From the NCBI GenBank assembly GCA_902559395.1, contig CACEHR010000006.1:1-64000 (forward strand): 64,000 nucleotides of DNA, given 5' to 3'. This document shows positions 9,584 through 18,011 of this stretch, piece after piece. The notes under the pieces are model-generated. The model was not told the origin of the DNA, did not search any database, and worked only from the letters and a program-made list of their open reading frames with translations. The translations under genes were made by a program, and so were the position numbers. Origin of the DNA: an uncultured Pelagibacteraceae bacterium (GTDB taxonomy: Bacteria > Pseudomonadota > Alphaproteobacteria > Pelagibacterales > Pelagibacteraceae). How positions within the stretch are numbered: the first letter of the stretch is position 1; each line of letters starts with the position of its first letter.

Positions 9584-10816
9584 ATGTTTGAAAATATCGA
9601 TATTGAGAAAATTAAAGAAGAGCTAAGAAATCACTCAACAAATTATAAAGAAAATTTCGCCAAAATTGAAAAGTTCATAGAAACTGAAATACAAGAAATA
9701 TTAAATCTCAAAAAAAACAATAAATCTATAATTCCAGAAATTAGTATTAATGAGATAGATCAAAAAAAAACAAAGGTAATAGAAGATATAAAAAAAAGAG
9801 GCTGTGTAATAATCCGAGATGTTTTTGAAGACAAATATATTGAAAATTTAAATTTAGAATTAGAGAAGTATATTGATGAAAATAATTATTACGATGATCA
9901 GAAGAAGAAAGCTGATCTAGATAAATATTTTAGCGATCTTAAATCAGGTAAACCCCAAATATACGGCCTTTATTGGTCTAAAGCACAAATAGAAATAAGA
10001 CACTCAGAGCAAATGGCTAAAGTAAAAAAATGGCTTAATAATCTTTGGATTTATGAAAACTCTGAATATAAAGTTTTTGATCCAAATAAAGAATTATCTT
10101 ATGCAGATAGAGTAAGAAGAAGAGAACCAGGGGATGATACTTTGGGACTTTCTCCTCATTGTGATGCTGGATCAATTGAAAGATGGACTGACAGTTATTA
10201 TAAAAAAATTTATAGAGATATTTTTTCTGACAACTTTGAAAAATACAATCCATTTGAAGCAAAGTATAGAGATAGAACAATAGAGTTTGAGTCTCCTGCA
10301 GTTGCACATGTATTTAGAACATTTCAAGGATGGACTGCTTTAACAGAACAAGGACCAAGTGATGGGACTTTACAATTAATACCTATTGCTAAAGGAATTG
10401 CTTATGTTTTAACCAGAGCATTACTAGATGATGTTGAAGAAAATGAATTGTGCGGATCAAAACTTGGTAGAGCTTTATCTGTAAATAAAGATTATCATTC
10501 ATTACTGTTAAAAGGTTTAGTTTCAATTCCAAAAATGAAGCCAGGTGATACTGTTTGGTGGCATCCAGACGTTGTTCATGCTGTTGAAGACAAACATTCA
10601 GGAAAAAATTATTCAAATGTTGTTTACGTTGGAGCAACACCTTATTGTAAAAAAAATCTAGATTATACAGTAAAACAATCAAAAAAATTTTTAGAAGGAA
10701 AGAGTCCACCGGATTTTGCGGCTGAAGATTATGAAATTAAATATAAAGATAGAGTTAAACTAAAAGATTTAAGCTCTTTAGCTAAGAAACAATTAGCTTT
10801 AGAAGAATGGAATTAA
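9584..10816 (+). CDS. DUF1479 (YbiU-like) putative Fe(II)/2OG oxygenase
   Basis: The 410-residue protein matches the DUF1479/YbiU family, whose biochemical role is not established. A double-stranded beta-helix oxygenase fold is suggested by an H-x-D pair in SPHCDAGS (near residue 191) and distal histidines in WWHPDVVHAVED (near 325-332), the pattern expected for an Fe(II) facial triad. The N-terminal 70 residues are Lys/Glu-rich and helical. It begins five bases after msrB, so it is probably co-transcribed. The 3' end overlaps the convergent glutaredoxin gene by four bases. Oxygenase activity is inferred. Confidence 0.8.
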   Translation: MFENIDIEKIKEELRNHSTNYKENFAKIEKFIETEIQEILNLKKNNKSIIPEISINEIDQKKTKVIEDIKKRGCVIIRDVFEDKYIENLNLELEKYIDENNYYDDQKKKADLDKYFSDLKSGKPQIYGLYWSKAQIEIRHSEQMAKVKKWLNNLWIYENSEYKVFDPNKELSYADRVRRREPGDDTLGLSPHCDAGSIERWTDSYYKKIYRDIFSDNFEKYNPFEAKYRDRTIEFESPAVAHVFRTFQGWTALTEQGPSDGTLQLIPIAKGIAYVLTRALLDDVEENELCGSKLGRALSVNKDYHSLLLKGLVSIPKMKPGDTVWWHPDVVHAVEDKHSGKNYSNVVYVGATPYCKKNLDYTVKQSKKFLEGKSPPDFAAEDYEIKYKDRVKLKDLSSLAKKQLALEEWN

Positions 10817-11070
10817 TTATTTAAAAGATCTTGAAGTTTATTTTCTTTTTCTAATGCTCTTACTTCATCATAACCACCAATATGCTGGTCATCAAAAAAA
10901 ATTTGAGGAATAGTTCTTTTTCCATTAGCTTTTTTAATCATTTCATCCATTGCTCCATCAACTTTTGAAATATCAATTTCATTATAAGGCGCATTATTTC
11001 TAGCTAATAATCTTTTTGCAGCCTCACAATAATTACATAACGGACCTGTATACATGGTAATTTTCTTCAT
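10813..11070 (-). CDS. grxC: Glutaredoxin (GrxC type)
   Basis: This small thiol-disulfide oxidoreductase is reduced by glutathione. The 85-residue product shows the redox motif CNYC at residues 12-15 (the family usually has CPYC), the cis-proline segment TIPQIFF, and the glutathione-binding GGYDEVRAL near the end. It lies three bases downstream of the TIGR03643 gene on the same strand and converges with the DUF1479 gene. Confidence 0.92.
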   Translation of the reverse strand: MKKITMYTGPLCNYCEAAKRLLARNNAPYNEIDISKVDGAMDEMIKKANGKRTIPQIFFDDQHIGGYDEVRALEKENKLQDLLNN

Positions 11071-11073
11071 AAA

Positions 11074-11316
11074 CTATAGATAGTCACCTTTTTTAATTTT
11101 ACTAGCTATTTCTTTTCTAGAATATTCAAATTTTTTTCGATGTTTTATACTTTTTTGATTTACTCTTTTTCTCCATAACCTAAAAGATGATGGTTTTAAA
11201 GATCTTCGCATAATTTTAATTACATCAGATTCTTTCTTTCCTGTTTTTTTTTCAATTTCCTCGAAAGTGATTCTATCTGCCCAGGCCGCCCAAATGATCC
11301 AATCAGGATCGTCCAT
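11074..11316 (-). CDS. TIGR03643/DUF2805 family small protein
   Basis: This is an 80-residue basic protein with the family pattern DWIIWAAWADRITFEEIEKK, KESDVIKIMR and PSSFRLWRKRV. The middle resembles a small helix-turn-helix, so nucleic-acid binding is possible but unproven; the function of the family is unknown. Upstream of the chosen ATG the frame stays open for about 20 codons with no ATG, GTG or TTG, so a rare start codon further upstream cannot be excluded. It forms a two-gene unit with grxC. Confidence 0.75.
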   Translation of the reverse strand: MDDPDWIIWAAWADRITFEEIEKKTGKKESDVIKIMRRSLKPSSFRLWRKRVNQKSIKHRKKFEYSRKEIASKIKKGDYL

Positions 11317-11432
11317 TTTGGGCTCTGGGTTTTTGACTCTAGTAACTGGTCTGTGACCTTTTTTTTCATAAATCCTTTATATTTGAAAAAAAAATTTAAT
11401 GCATTTTTTTTAGCCTCTGATATTATGTATTA

Positions 11433-11486
11433 GATAGTCCTTCTTAGCCATCTTTAGCTCCCGGTTTTTAAGGACTATCTTTTTTT
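11433..11486 (+). terminator. Terminator-like hairpin abutting the LysE-type start codon
   Basis: A perfect ten-base-pair stem (GATAGTCCTT at 11433-11442 with AAGGACTATC at 11470-11479) encloses a 27-base loop and is followed by a run of seven T at 11480-11486. The next base begins the ATG of the LysE-type gene, so there is no room for a normal ribosome-binding site. A TATTAT box lies just upstream at 11421-11426. It could be an attenuator or leader for the exporter, or a short independent RNA of about 50 nt. The flanking genes diverge, so it does not end an upstream operon. Confidence 0.6.
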
Positions 11487-12101
11487 ATGCTCCCCTTAGA
11501 TTTTATACTTTATCTGCAGATAATTATTTTTTTATTTATTACACCTGGAACTCCTAGGATTGTAATTATCTCTTATTCAATGAATTACGGTGTCGGAAAA
11601 TGTGTATGGTCTGCTTTGGGTGATGTAACTGCAAATTTGATTCAGGCAACTCTAGTCATTTTTGTGATTGGATCCTTTTTTTCAGAAAATTCAACGATAC
11701 TTAATGCGTTTAAATGGATAGGAATAATTTATTTATTATATTTAGCTTATGATATTTATAAATCTCGACCAAAAAGTATTTCAAACGAAGGAGAAATAAA
11801 AAAAAGTAACTTATCTTTTTTTAGAGATGGTTTTTTAGTTGCTGGCACAAGTCCTAAGGCTTGGATGTTTTTTCCTTTTATTTTCCCCCAATTTATTGAT
11901 TTTAATTCAAATTTATTAGCACAATTTGTTATTTTAATTACAACTTACATCGTTTTAGATTTTTTATCTTTAATTGGCTACGCAATGCTCGCACAAAAAT
12001 TAATAAAATGGATTACTGCAAATCCAAAAACAATTAATACAATTTCTGCGAGTGTTTTAGTCATTATTGCTGGAATAATTGTTGTAACTCAACAATATTA
12101 A
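11487..12101 (+). CDS. LysE/RhtB-family amino acid exporter
   Basis: This is a polytopic inner-membrane exporter of the LysE superfamily (PF01810). The 204-residue protein has six or so hydrophobic segments, the N-terminal PGT motif (PGP in most members), the following GxxxALGDVTANLIQ stretch, and the SPKAWMFFP segment typical of RhtB-like exporters. The start directly follows the T-run of a hairpin, so either translation is leaderless or expression depends on read-through. Substrate specificity (threonine, homoserine, lysine or other) is not evident. Confidence 0.85.
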   Translation: MLPLDFILYLQIIIFLFITPGTPRIVIISYSMNYGVGKCVWSALGDVTANLIQATLVIFVIGSFFSENSTILNAFKWIGIIYLLYLAYDIYKSRPKSISNEGEIKKSNLSFFRDGFLVAGTSPKAWMFFPFIFPQFIDFNSNLLAQFVILITTYIVLDFLSLIGYAMLAQKLIKWITANPKTINTISASVLVIIAGIIVVTQQY

Positions 12102-12187
12102 ATAATTTTGGTCTTTATTGTCACTTGCATTAAATAACATTTCTTTATTTAATATGTCCATAATTAATTAATTAAAGAGGAAATAAA

Positions 12188-13426
12188 ATGAGATTAAATA
12201 AAATAATTTTAAGTTTTGTTTCTGCATTAGTAATTTTATTTTCAACTTCTGTTGCATCTTTTGCAAAAGTTGTTGGTGACAAAATTATTTTAGGTGCTGC
12301 TATTTCCCTAACGGGTAAATACTCATCAAATGGTGTTCATACTCAAAATGGTTACAACATGGCCGTTGACAGAATTAACAGCATGGGTGGTGTTAAAGTT
12401 GGTGGAAAGACTTATAAGTTTGATATTATTTATTATGATGATGAGTCAAACCCTAAGAGAGCTGCACAGCTTGCAGAAAGATTAATTTCACAAGATGGTG
12501 TTGAGTTTATGCTTGGCCCTTACAGTTCTGGTTTAACTAAAGCGATTGCACCAGTAACCGAAAAATATGGTGTTCCAATGGTTGAAGCAAATGGAGCATC
12601 TAGATCTTTGTTTACAAAAGGTTACAAATATCTATTTGCTGTATTAGCCCCAGCTAACTTATATCTTGATGTTGCTATAGATCTAGCAGTTGAAAAGAAT
12701 AATGGAAAAGGAGTTACCGTTGCAATGGCGTTTGAACAAGATGCATTTTCTCAAGATGTAAGACTTGGCGTGTTAGATGCAATTAAGAGAACTGGCTCTA
12801 AAAAAGTAATTGATGATAAATTACCAAAAGAGCTTAATGATATGGCCGCTACTTTAGTCAAAGTGAAACAAATGAAACCAGATGTTTTAGTTGTTTCAGG
12901 TCACACTAAAGGTGCACTAACTGCTATCAGACAAATATCTGAGATGAAAGTTGATGTTCCAATGTTAGCGATGACACACTGTGATGCAGCCAAATTGTCA
13001 AAGCAACATGGTAAAAACTCTCAATATGCTTTATGTGCTTCTCAGTGGCATAAAACACTAACTTACAAAGATGATTTCTTTAAAGATGGTATGACTTATG
13101 ATGCAGACTTTACTAAAGAGTTTGGTTATGCACCTCCATATCAAGCAGCAGAATCTTCAGCTGCTCTATTGGTATTTAAAGATGCATTCGAGAGAGCAAA
13201 TTCTTTTGATCAAAAGAAAGTAAGAGACGCTCTTGCAGCTACTAACATGCAAACTTTTTATGGAAACATAAAATTTGCACCTGGTGGTCAGAATGTTGAC
13301 AAGCCAATGGTACTTTTCCAAGTAATGTGTGACGATGCAGGAAAATGTGAAAATAAAGTTGTTGCTCCAACTAAATGGGCATCAGCTAAGTTAATTCACC
13401 CAATTCCTTCTTGGTCTAAAAGATAA
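12188..13426 (+). CDS. livK: Branched-chain amino acid-type ABC transporter, periplasmic binding protein
   Basis: This is the periplasmic receptor of a Liv-type (HAAT) importer (Peripla_BP_6). The 412-residue precursor has a signal peptide at residues 1-26 ending ASFA, then ILGAAISLTGKYSSNG and a two-lobed binding fold. A strong AAAGAGG ribosome-binding site precedes the ATG. A hairpin terminator follows immediately, and permease and ATPase genes come after it, so the receptor is probably made in excess. Leucine-type ligands are the family default. The attached azlCD genes support amino acids, but other small carboxylates or amides are possible. Confidence 0.88.
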   Translation: MRLNKIILSFVSALVILFSTSVASFAKVVGDKIILGAAISLTGKYSSNGVHTQNGYNMAVDRINSMGGVKVGGKTYKFDIIYYDDESNPKRAAQLAERLISQDGVEFMLGPYSSGLTKAIAPVTEKYGVPMVEANGASRSLFTKGYKYLFAVLAPANLYLDVAIDLAVEKNNGKGVTVAMAFEQDAFSQDVRLGVLDAIKRTGSKKVIDDKLPKELNDMAATLVKVKQMKPDVLVVSGHTKGALTAIRQISEMKVDVPMLAMTHCDAAKLSKQHGKNSQYALCASQWHKTLTYKDDFFKDGMTYDADFTKEFGYAPPYQAAESSAALLVFKDAFERANSFDQKKVRDALAATNMQTFYGNIKFAPGGQNVDKPMVLFQVMCDDAGKCENKVVAPTKWASAKLIHPIPSWSKR

Positions 13427-13440
13427 AAACAAATCTATAA

Positions 13441-13478
13441 ATACCCCCTAATATATTATATATAGGGGGTATTTTTTT
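13441..13478 (+). terminator. Intra-operon terminator after livK
   Basis: A perfect ten-base-pair inverted repeat, ATACCCCCTA (13441-13450) with TAGGGGGTAT (13463-13472), encloses an AT-only 12-base loop and ends in a run of seven T. It lies between the binding-protein gene and the permease gene of the same operon, so it probably acts as a partial terminator or 3' stabiliser of the livK message. Confidence 0.9.
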
Positions 13479-13490
13479 AAAGGGTTCAAT

Positions 13491-14384
13491 ATGGATTTCA
13501 TGGTATTCCAATATCCAATGATTTCTGTTCAAGCATGCTTGGATGGAATTTTACTTGGAATTTTATTTGCATTGATTGCATATGGCATGGCACTTCAATG
13601 GGGAGTAATGAATATAATTAATATTGCTCAAGGAGATCTTGTTATATTAGGTGGATACATTGCTTATTTTATGTATCTATATGGAATTCATCCAGCCTGG
13701 GGAGTAATCGTTGCTCCAGTAATAATGTATTTTGTTGGAATAGCAATTTACAAACTTGTAATTAATAAAGTAGTAGATAGGGATTTATTTATCTCTATTT
13801 TAGCGACTTTTGGAATAAGTATTCTTTTCATGCAATTAATGAACTTTGCATTTGGAGCAGATGTTGTTCTTGCAAATTCAGATTATGGAACAACTATGTT
13901 ATTTAATAATAATGTTGTGTTGCCGAATTCAAAAATATTTTCTGCGTTTATAAGTATTTTATTTGCAATTTGTTTAGTAATTTATATGAAAAAATCTAAA
14001 CTTGGACGTGCTATTAGGGCTACAGCGCAAAATGCAAGAGCAGCAAAGATATTAGGCGTAGATACAGAAAAAGTTTATGCAGCAACATTTGGAATTAATG
14101 CGGCCCTTTGTGGTGTTGCAGGTGCTTTAATATCTATAACATTTACTATACATCCTTATATGGGTTTACCTTACACAATAAGATCTTTTATGATCGTAAT
14201 TGTTGCAGGACTTGGAAATTTACCTGGTGTTGCGATGTCAGGAATGGGGCTGGGTGTATTTGAGGAATTTGCTGATTATATTTTAGGAACAGAATTTAGA
14301 ATAGGATCAGTATTTTTGCTTTTAGTTTTAATACTTATTTACAGAAGATTTAAACTTTCTAGAAAAAGAGAGTACTTAAAATAA
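13491..14384 (+). CDS. livH: Branched-chain amino acid-type ABC permease LivH
   Basis: This is an inner-membrane permease subunit of the Liv importer. The 297-residue protein has about eight hydrophobic segments, the LivH start pattern GILLGILFALIAYGMAL, MNIINIAQGDLVILGGY, and the cytoplasmic coupling segment RAIRATAQNARAAKILGVD. AAAGGG lies a few bases before the ATG. The stop overlaps the livM start by one base (TAATG). It pairs with LivM downstream. Confidence 0.92.
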   Translation: MDFMVFQYPMISVQACLDGILLGILFALIAYGMALQWGVMNIINIAQGDLVILGGYIAYFMYLYGIHPAWGVIVAPVIMYFVGIAIYKLVINKVVDRDLFISILATFGISILFMQLMNFAFGADVVLANSDYGTTMLFNNNVVLPNSKIFSAFISILFAICLVIYMKKSKLGRAIRATAQNARAAKILGVDTEKVYAATFGINAALCGVAGALISITFTIHPYMGLPYTIRSFMIVIVAGLGNLPGVAMSGMGLGVFEEFADYILGTEFRIGSVFLLLVLILIYRRFKLSRKREYLK

Positions 14385-15433
14385 TGAAAAATAATTTAAT
14401 TTTGTACATTGGAATTTTGATCTTTGGTATAGCAGCTCCATTTGTATTTCCAGCTTTTAAAGTTCAGTTATCAATACTATGTGTATTAATAGTTCTTGCA
14501 ACTACCTGGAATATTCAAGGTGGTGAAATGGGGTATAATTCATTTGGAAATATTCTCTTTTACGGTCTTGGTATGTATCTGTGTGCTTCTGTGCAAGTTG
14601 GAATGTTTTTCCCACTAGCTGAGTGGACTGAAAGTGGTGGAGAGAAAACTTTTGTGCATACCCCTGCACAATTTTTTCAGGGTATGGCTGTCGGATTGAT
14701 AGTTGCTGCAGTTGTACCAACTATTGTAGCAGGTTTAATTGGGTACTCTATTTTAGGACTAAGAGGACATTATTTTGCAATTTGTACATTAGGATTGGGT
14801 GTTGCAGCAGGTGAAATTTCTGGAGGAATTGAAATCATTGGAGCTGGACAAGGTTTCACTACGCCACCATTTCCTGACGTTGGAAGTTTAGATTCAAGAG
14901 GTGAATTTTTTTATTTCCTAAGTTTTTTTGTTTTAGTTCTGACCTTCGTAACTGTTAGAGCAATTTATACAACTAGATTTAAGTTGATATTAAATGCAAT
15001 TAGGGACAATGAAGATAAAGCTGAGGCTATGGGAATTGAAACAATGAAATATAAAATTATTGGTTGGATGATATCAGCATTTTTCTGCGGTTTGGCAGGA
15101 GGAATAATGGGAGGTTTAGTTGGATATATCGACTCTACAGACGTCGCATTCGACGGAAGAGAGATGGGAGTATTCATGGTATTGATGGCAATACTTGGAG
15201 GCAAAGGAACACTTTGGGGTCCAATTATTGGTGCAACTGTTTTTCATATTTTTAAAGAAGGCTTTTGGACATTCTTTTTGGGTTGGCAGTATGTTGCCTT
15301 AGGTGTTTTGATTGTTGTAATTGTAATTTATTTCCCAGAAGGAATTATGGGATGGTTAAGAGAAAAATATCCAGAGAGATTTGGTGAAGTAGTTGATGAA
15401 AAGGATCGTAAAGCACAGGTAGAACTGAAATGA
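14384..15433 (+). CDS. livM: Branched-chain amino acid-type ABC permease LivM
   Basis: This is the second membrane subunit of the Liv importer. The 349-residue polytopic protein has YSILGLRGHYFAICTLGLG and the coupling loop LNAIRDNEDKAEAMGIE, both diagnostic for LivM, and ends with the family motif YFPEGIMGW. A periplasmic insertion at about residues 70-100 separates the first membrane segments. It overlaps livH by one base and livG by four (ATGA), so the unit is translationally coupled. Confidence 0.92.
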   Translation: MKNNLILYIGILIFGIAAPFVFPAFKVQLSILCVLIVLATTWNIQGGEMGYNSFGNILFYGLGMYLCASVQVGMFFPLAEWTESGGEKTFVHTPAQFFQGMAVGLIVAAVVPTIVAGLIGYSILGLRGHYFAICTLGLGVAAGEISGGIEIIGAGQGFTTPPFPDVGSLDSRGEFFYFLSFFVLVLTFVTVRAIYTTRFKLILNAIRDNEDKAEAMGIETMKYKIIGWMISAFFCGLAGGIMGGLVGYIDSTDVAFDGREMGVFMVLMAILGGKGTLWGPIIGATVFHIFKEGFWTFFLGWQYVALGVLIVVIVIYFPEGIMGWLREKYPERFGEVVDEKDRKAQVELK

Positions 15434-16170
15434 GTATTTTAGAAGTTAATAATGTAAGCAAATCGTTCGGAGGTGTAAAAGCAAACGTTGACATCTCAAT
15501 GAATGTTGAAAAAGGAAAGATAGTTGGATTAATTGGACCAAATGGTTCTGGAAAAACCACGTTATTCAATTCGATTGTAGGCACTTACCCAATAGATAAT
15601 GGATCTATTAAATTTAATGGCAAAGAAGTTTCAGAATTACCAGTTCCAGTAATTGCTAAGTTAGGATTATTGAGAACTTTTCAGCAAACTAGAATTTATG
15701 GAAAACTTAATTGTATAGAAAATATGCTTATTAGTCATAAAGGCAGTGACGCAGATTTAATGAAAATATTTTCAAAAATTCCACAAGAATTAACAGATAA
15801 AGCTGAAAATTTATTGAATTTCGTAGGTTTATTTCAAAAAAGAAATCTAAGAGCAGGAGATCTATCTTTTGGTCAGCAAAAATTATTAGAACTGGCAATG
15901 GCATTGATGAACGAACCTGAAATGTTATTATTAGATGAGCCTACAGCTGGAATTAATCCAACTTTAATAAATGGTATTATTGATAGGTTAATTAAAGTAA
16001 ATCAAGATTTTGGAATAACACTTTTGGTGATTGAGCATAACATGAGAGTTATTATGCAATTAGCAGAAAATATTTTTTGTTTAGCTCATGGTAAAATGTT
16101 AGCTAATGGATCACCTGATGAAATTAAAAATGATAAACGTGTCGTTGATGCGTATTTAGGAGCACAATAA
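15430..16170 (+). CDS. livG: Branched-chain amino acid-type ABC ATPase LivG
   Basis: This is a cytoplasmic ATPase of the Liv importer. The 246-residue product has Walker A GPNGSGKTT, the signature LSFGQQK (a divergent form of LSGGQ), Walker B LLLDEPTAG and the switch His in VIEHNM. The LRTFQQTR segment after the Q-loop is typical of LivG. It overlaps livM by four bases and livF by one base. Confidence 0.92.
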   Translation: MSILEVNNVSKSFGGVKANVDISMNVEKGKIVGLIGPNGSGKTTLFNSIVGTYPIDNGSIKFNGKEVSELPVPVIAKLGLLRTFQQTRIYGKLNCIENMLISHKGSDADLMKIFSKIPQELTDKAENLLNFVGLFQKRNLRAGDLSFGQQKLLELAMALMNEPEMLLLDEPTAGINPTLINGIIDRLIKVNQDFGITLLVIEHNMRVIMQLAENIFCLAHGKMLANGSPDEIKNDKRVVDAYLGAQ

Positions 16171-16955
16171 TGGCTAACCAATATGAAGTATTAGGAAAAG
16201 CTCCAACACCAGATGATTTAAAAAAATTATCTCCAAACGAAGTTCATTTAACTATTAAAAATTTAAATGCAGGTTATGGAAAAATGGAAATTTTACATAA
16301 CTTTGATTTATTCGTTAATAAAGCCCAGTCTTTGTGTTTAATTGGACCTAATGGTGCAGGCAAATCTACAATTCTTCATTCAATATATGGTTTTACAAAT
16401 ATTTTTTCTGGCCAAATTGAACTTGAAGGAAAAGAAATTACAAATCTTACCCCAGCTGAAAAGTTAAAGTCAGTCGGTATAGCTTATATATTGCAGGATA
16501 ACTCTGTATTTCCAGATATGACAGTAGAAGAAAACTTATTAATGGGAGGATATATAAAAGAAAAAACAGATGAGTCTTATGAAGAGGCTGAAAGAATTTT
16601 TGAAAAGTATGAAAGGTTAAGAAATAGAAGAAACCAACCTGCAAAAGTTTTATCTGGTGGAGAGAGAAGATTACTAGAAATATCTAGAGCGTTAGTTATG
16701 AAACCTTCAGTACTTTTAGTAGATGAACCATCAATTGGACTTGAACCTAGATATATTGAGATGGTTTTTGAAATATTAAGAGATCTTCAGCAAAATGAAA
16801 AAAAAACAATCATTCTAGTAGAACAAAATGCCAAAAAAGGATTGGAGTTTGCAGATATAGGATACGTTTTAGTATCTGGGCAAACTGCTATTGCAGGTAA
16901 AGGAGACGACTTACTTCAAAATCCTGATGTTGGTAGATTGTTCCTAGGTGGATAA
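16170..16955 (+). CDS. livF: Branched-chain amino acid-type ABC ATPase LivF
   Basis: This is the partner ATPase of LivG. The 261-residue product carries Walker A GPNGAGKST, signature LSGGERR, Walker B LLVDEPSIG and VEQNAKKGL, as in LivF. An N-terminal extension of about 25 residues (KAPTPDDLKKLSPNEVH) precedes the ATPase core and is longer than in standard LivF. Its stop overlaps the azlC start (TAATG), placing the exporter genes in the same operon. Confidence 0.92.
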   Translation: MANQYEVLGKAPTPDDLKKLSPNEVHLTIKNLNAGYGKMEILHNFDLFVNKAQSLCLIGPNGAGKSTILHSIYGFTNIFSGQIELEGKEITNLTPAEKLKSVGIAYILQDNSVFPDMTVEENLLMGGYIKEKTDESYEEAERIFEKYERLRNRRNQPAKVLSGGERRLLEISRALVMKPSVLLVDEPSIGLEPRYIEMVFEILRDLQQNEKKTIILVEQNAKKGLEFADIGYVLVSGQTAIAGKGDDLLQNPDVGRLFLGG

Positions 16956-17659
16956 TGATTAATAAAAATTTTTTCTTTAAAGGATATAGATCTATATTTA
17001 CACATGATAGTCCAGCTATTGCTCTTACTTGTTGCTTTATAGCAATAGGAGCTCTATTTAAAAATTTAGGCTTTAATATTCAGGAAAGTATTTTTTCAAC
17101 TGTTTTGACTTATGCTTTACCGGGCTCACTAGTAATGGCTGAGTCCATGTTAATTGGAGCATCTTTGTTAAATATTTTTTTGGCGGTTTGGTTTGTTAAC
17201 GCAAGACTTTACCCTATGGCTGTATCCTTATTCCCGTTAATGATGCACAAAAGTCAACCTAAGTGGAAGTATTACTTTTCTTGTCATTTCATTGCTGTTT
17301 CTGCTTGGCTAATCATGAAAAGCAATTACAAAAAAATTCCAAAAGAATACAGAATTGATTATTGGATTGGTATTGGAAGTGCAACTGTAAGTGTATCGGT
17401 TATCGGAACATTTATAGGTTTCTCTTTTTCAGAATATTTGAATAAAGATATGATGATGGGATTAGCGATTCTTAATCCAGTTTATTTTTTATGCATGATG
17501 GTTGGGGCATCTAAGACTATACCGGTAACGCTATCAGTTTTGCTTGGAACTATATTGGGACCAATTATTTATTTATTCTCACCAGAGTGGTCAATTTTGT
17601 TAGCAGGTGTAATTGGTGGAACCATAGCTTATTTAGTAGGAGAGTATAGTGTCAGCTAA
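16955..17659 (+). CDS. azlC: AzlC-family branched-chain amino acid exporter subunit
   Basis: AzlC and AzlD together form an amino acid exporter of the LIV-E family. The 234-residue polytopic protein shows AzlC features: an early F-x-N-LGFNIQES segment, the TYALPGSLVMAES helix, and WFVNARLYPMAVSLFP. It starts within the livF stop codon and its end overlaps azlD by 11 bases, so importer and exporter are coupled. Confidence 0.88.
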   Translation: MINKNFFFKGYRSIFTHDSPAIALTCCFIAIGALFKNLGFNIQESIFSTVLTYALPGSLVMAESMLIGASLLNIFLAVWFVNARLYPMAVSLFPLMMHKSQPKWKYYFSCHFIAVSAWLIMKSNYKKIPKEYRIDYWIGIGSATVSVSVIGTFIGFSFSEYLNKDMMMGLAILNPVYFLCMMVGASKTIPVTLSVLLGTILGPIIYLFSPEWSILLAGVIGGTIAYLVGEYSVS

Positions 17660-17972
17660 TATTGTTTATGCAATTCTAGTTACGTCTCTGGCAACATTTT
17701 TGTCTAGATTTTTAGGTGCTCTGACTTCTCAAGGTATTAAGGAAACATCAAAACTTTTTAAGTGGTTTAATTGTTTAGCTTATGCAACTTTAGCAGCATT
17801 AATAGCAAGAACCATAATTTTTCCTGCTGGCGTTTTAATAGAAGCTAGTTATTACAGTAGATCAATTGTTGTATTTTTGTCCTTGTTTGTTTTTTTTATT
17901 TCTAAGAAAAACTTTGTTTATCCTACAATTTTCTCAGCTATTTGTATGGCAATAATTAACAATTATATCTGA
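17649..17972 (+). CDS. azlD: AzlD-family branched-chain amino acid exporter subunit
   Basis: This is the small partner of AzlC. The 107-residue protein has four hydrophobic helices and the AzlD patterns TFLSRFLGAL and WFNCLAYATLAALIAR. It uses a GTG start inside the azlC 3' end (11-base overlap). It closes the livKHMGF-azlCD operon; about 40 bases then separate it from the csiD-like gene. Confidence 0.85.
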   Translation: MSANIVYAILVTSLATFLSRFLGALTSQGIKETSKLFKWFNCLAYATLAALIARTIIFPAGVLIEASYYSRSIVVFLSLFVFFISKKNFVYPTIFSAICMAIINNYI

Positions 17973-18011
17973 TTAAATTGATTTATAAAATAAGGTAAAA
18001 TAAAATTTAGA

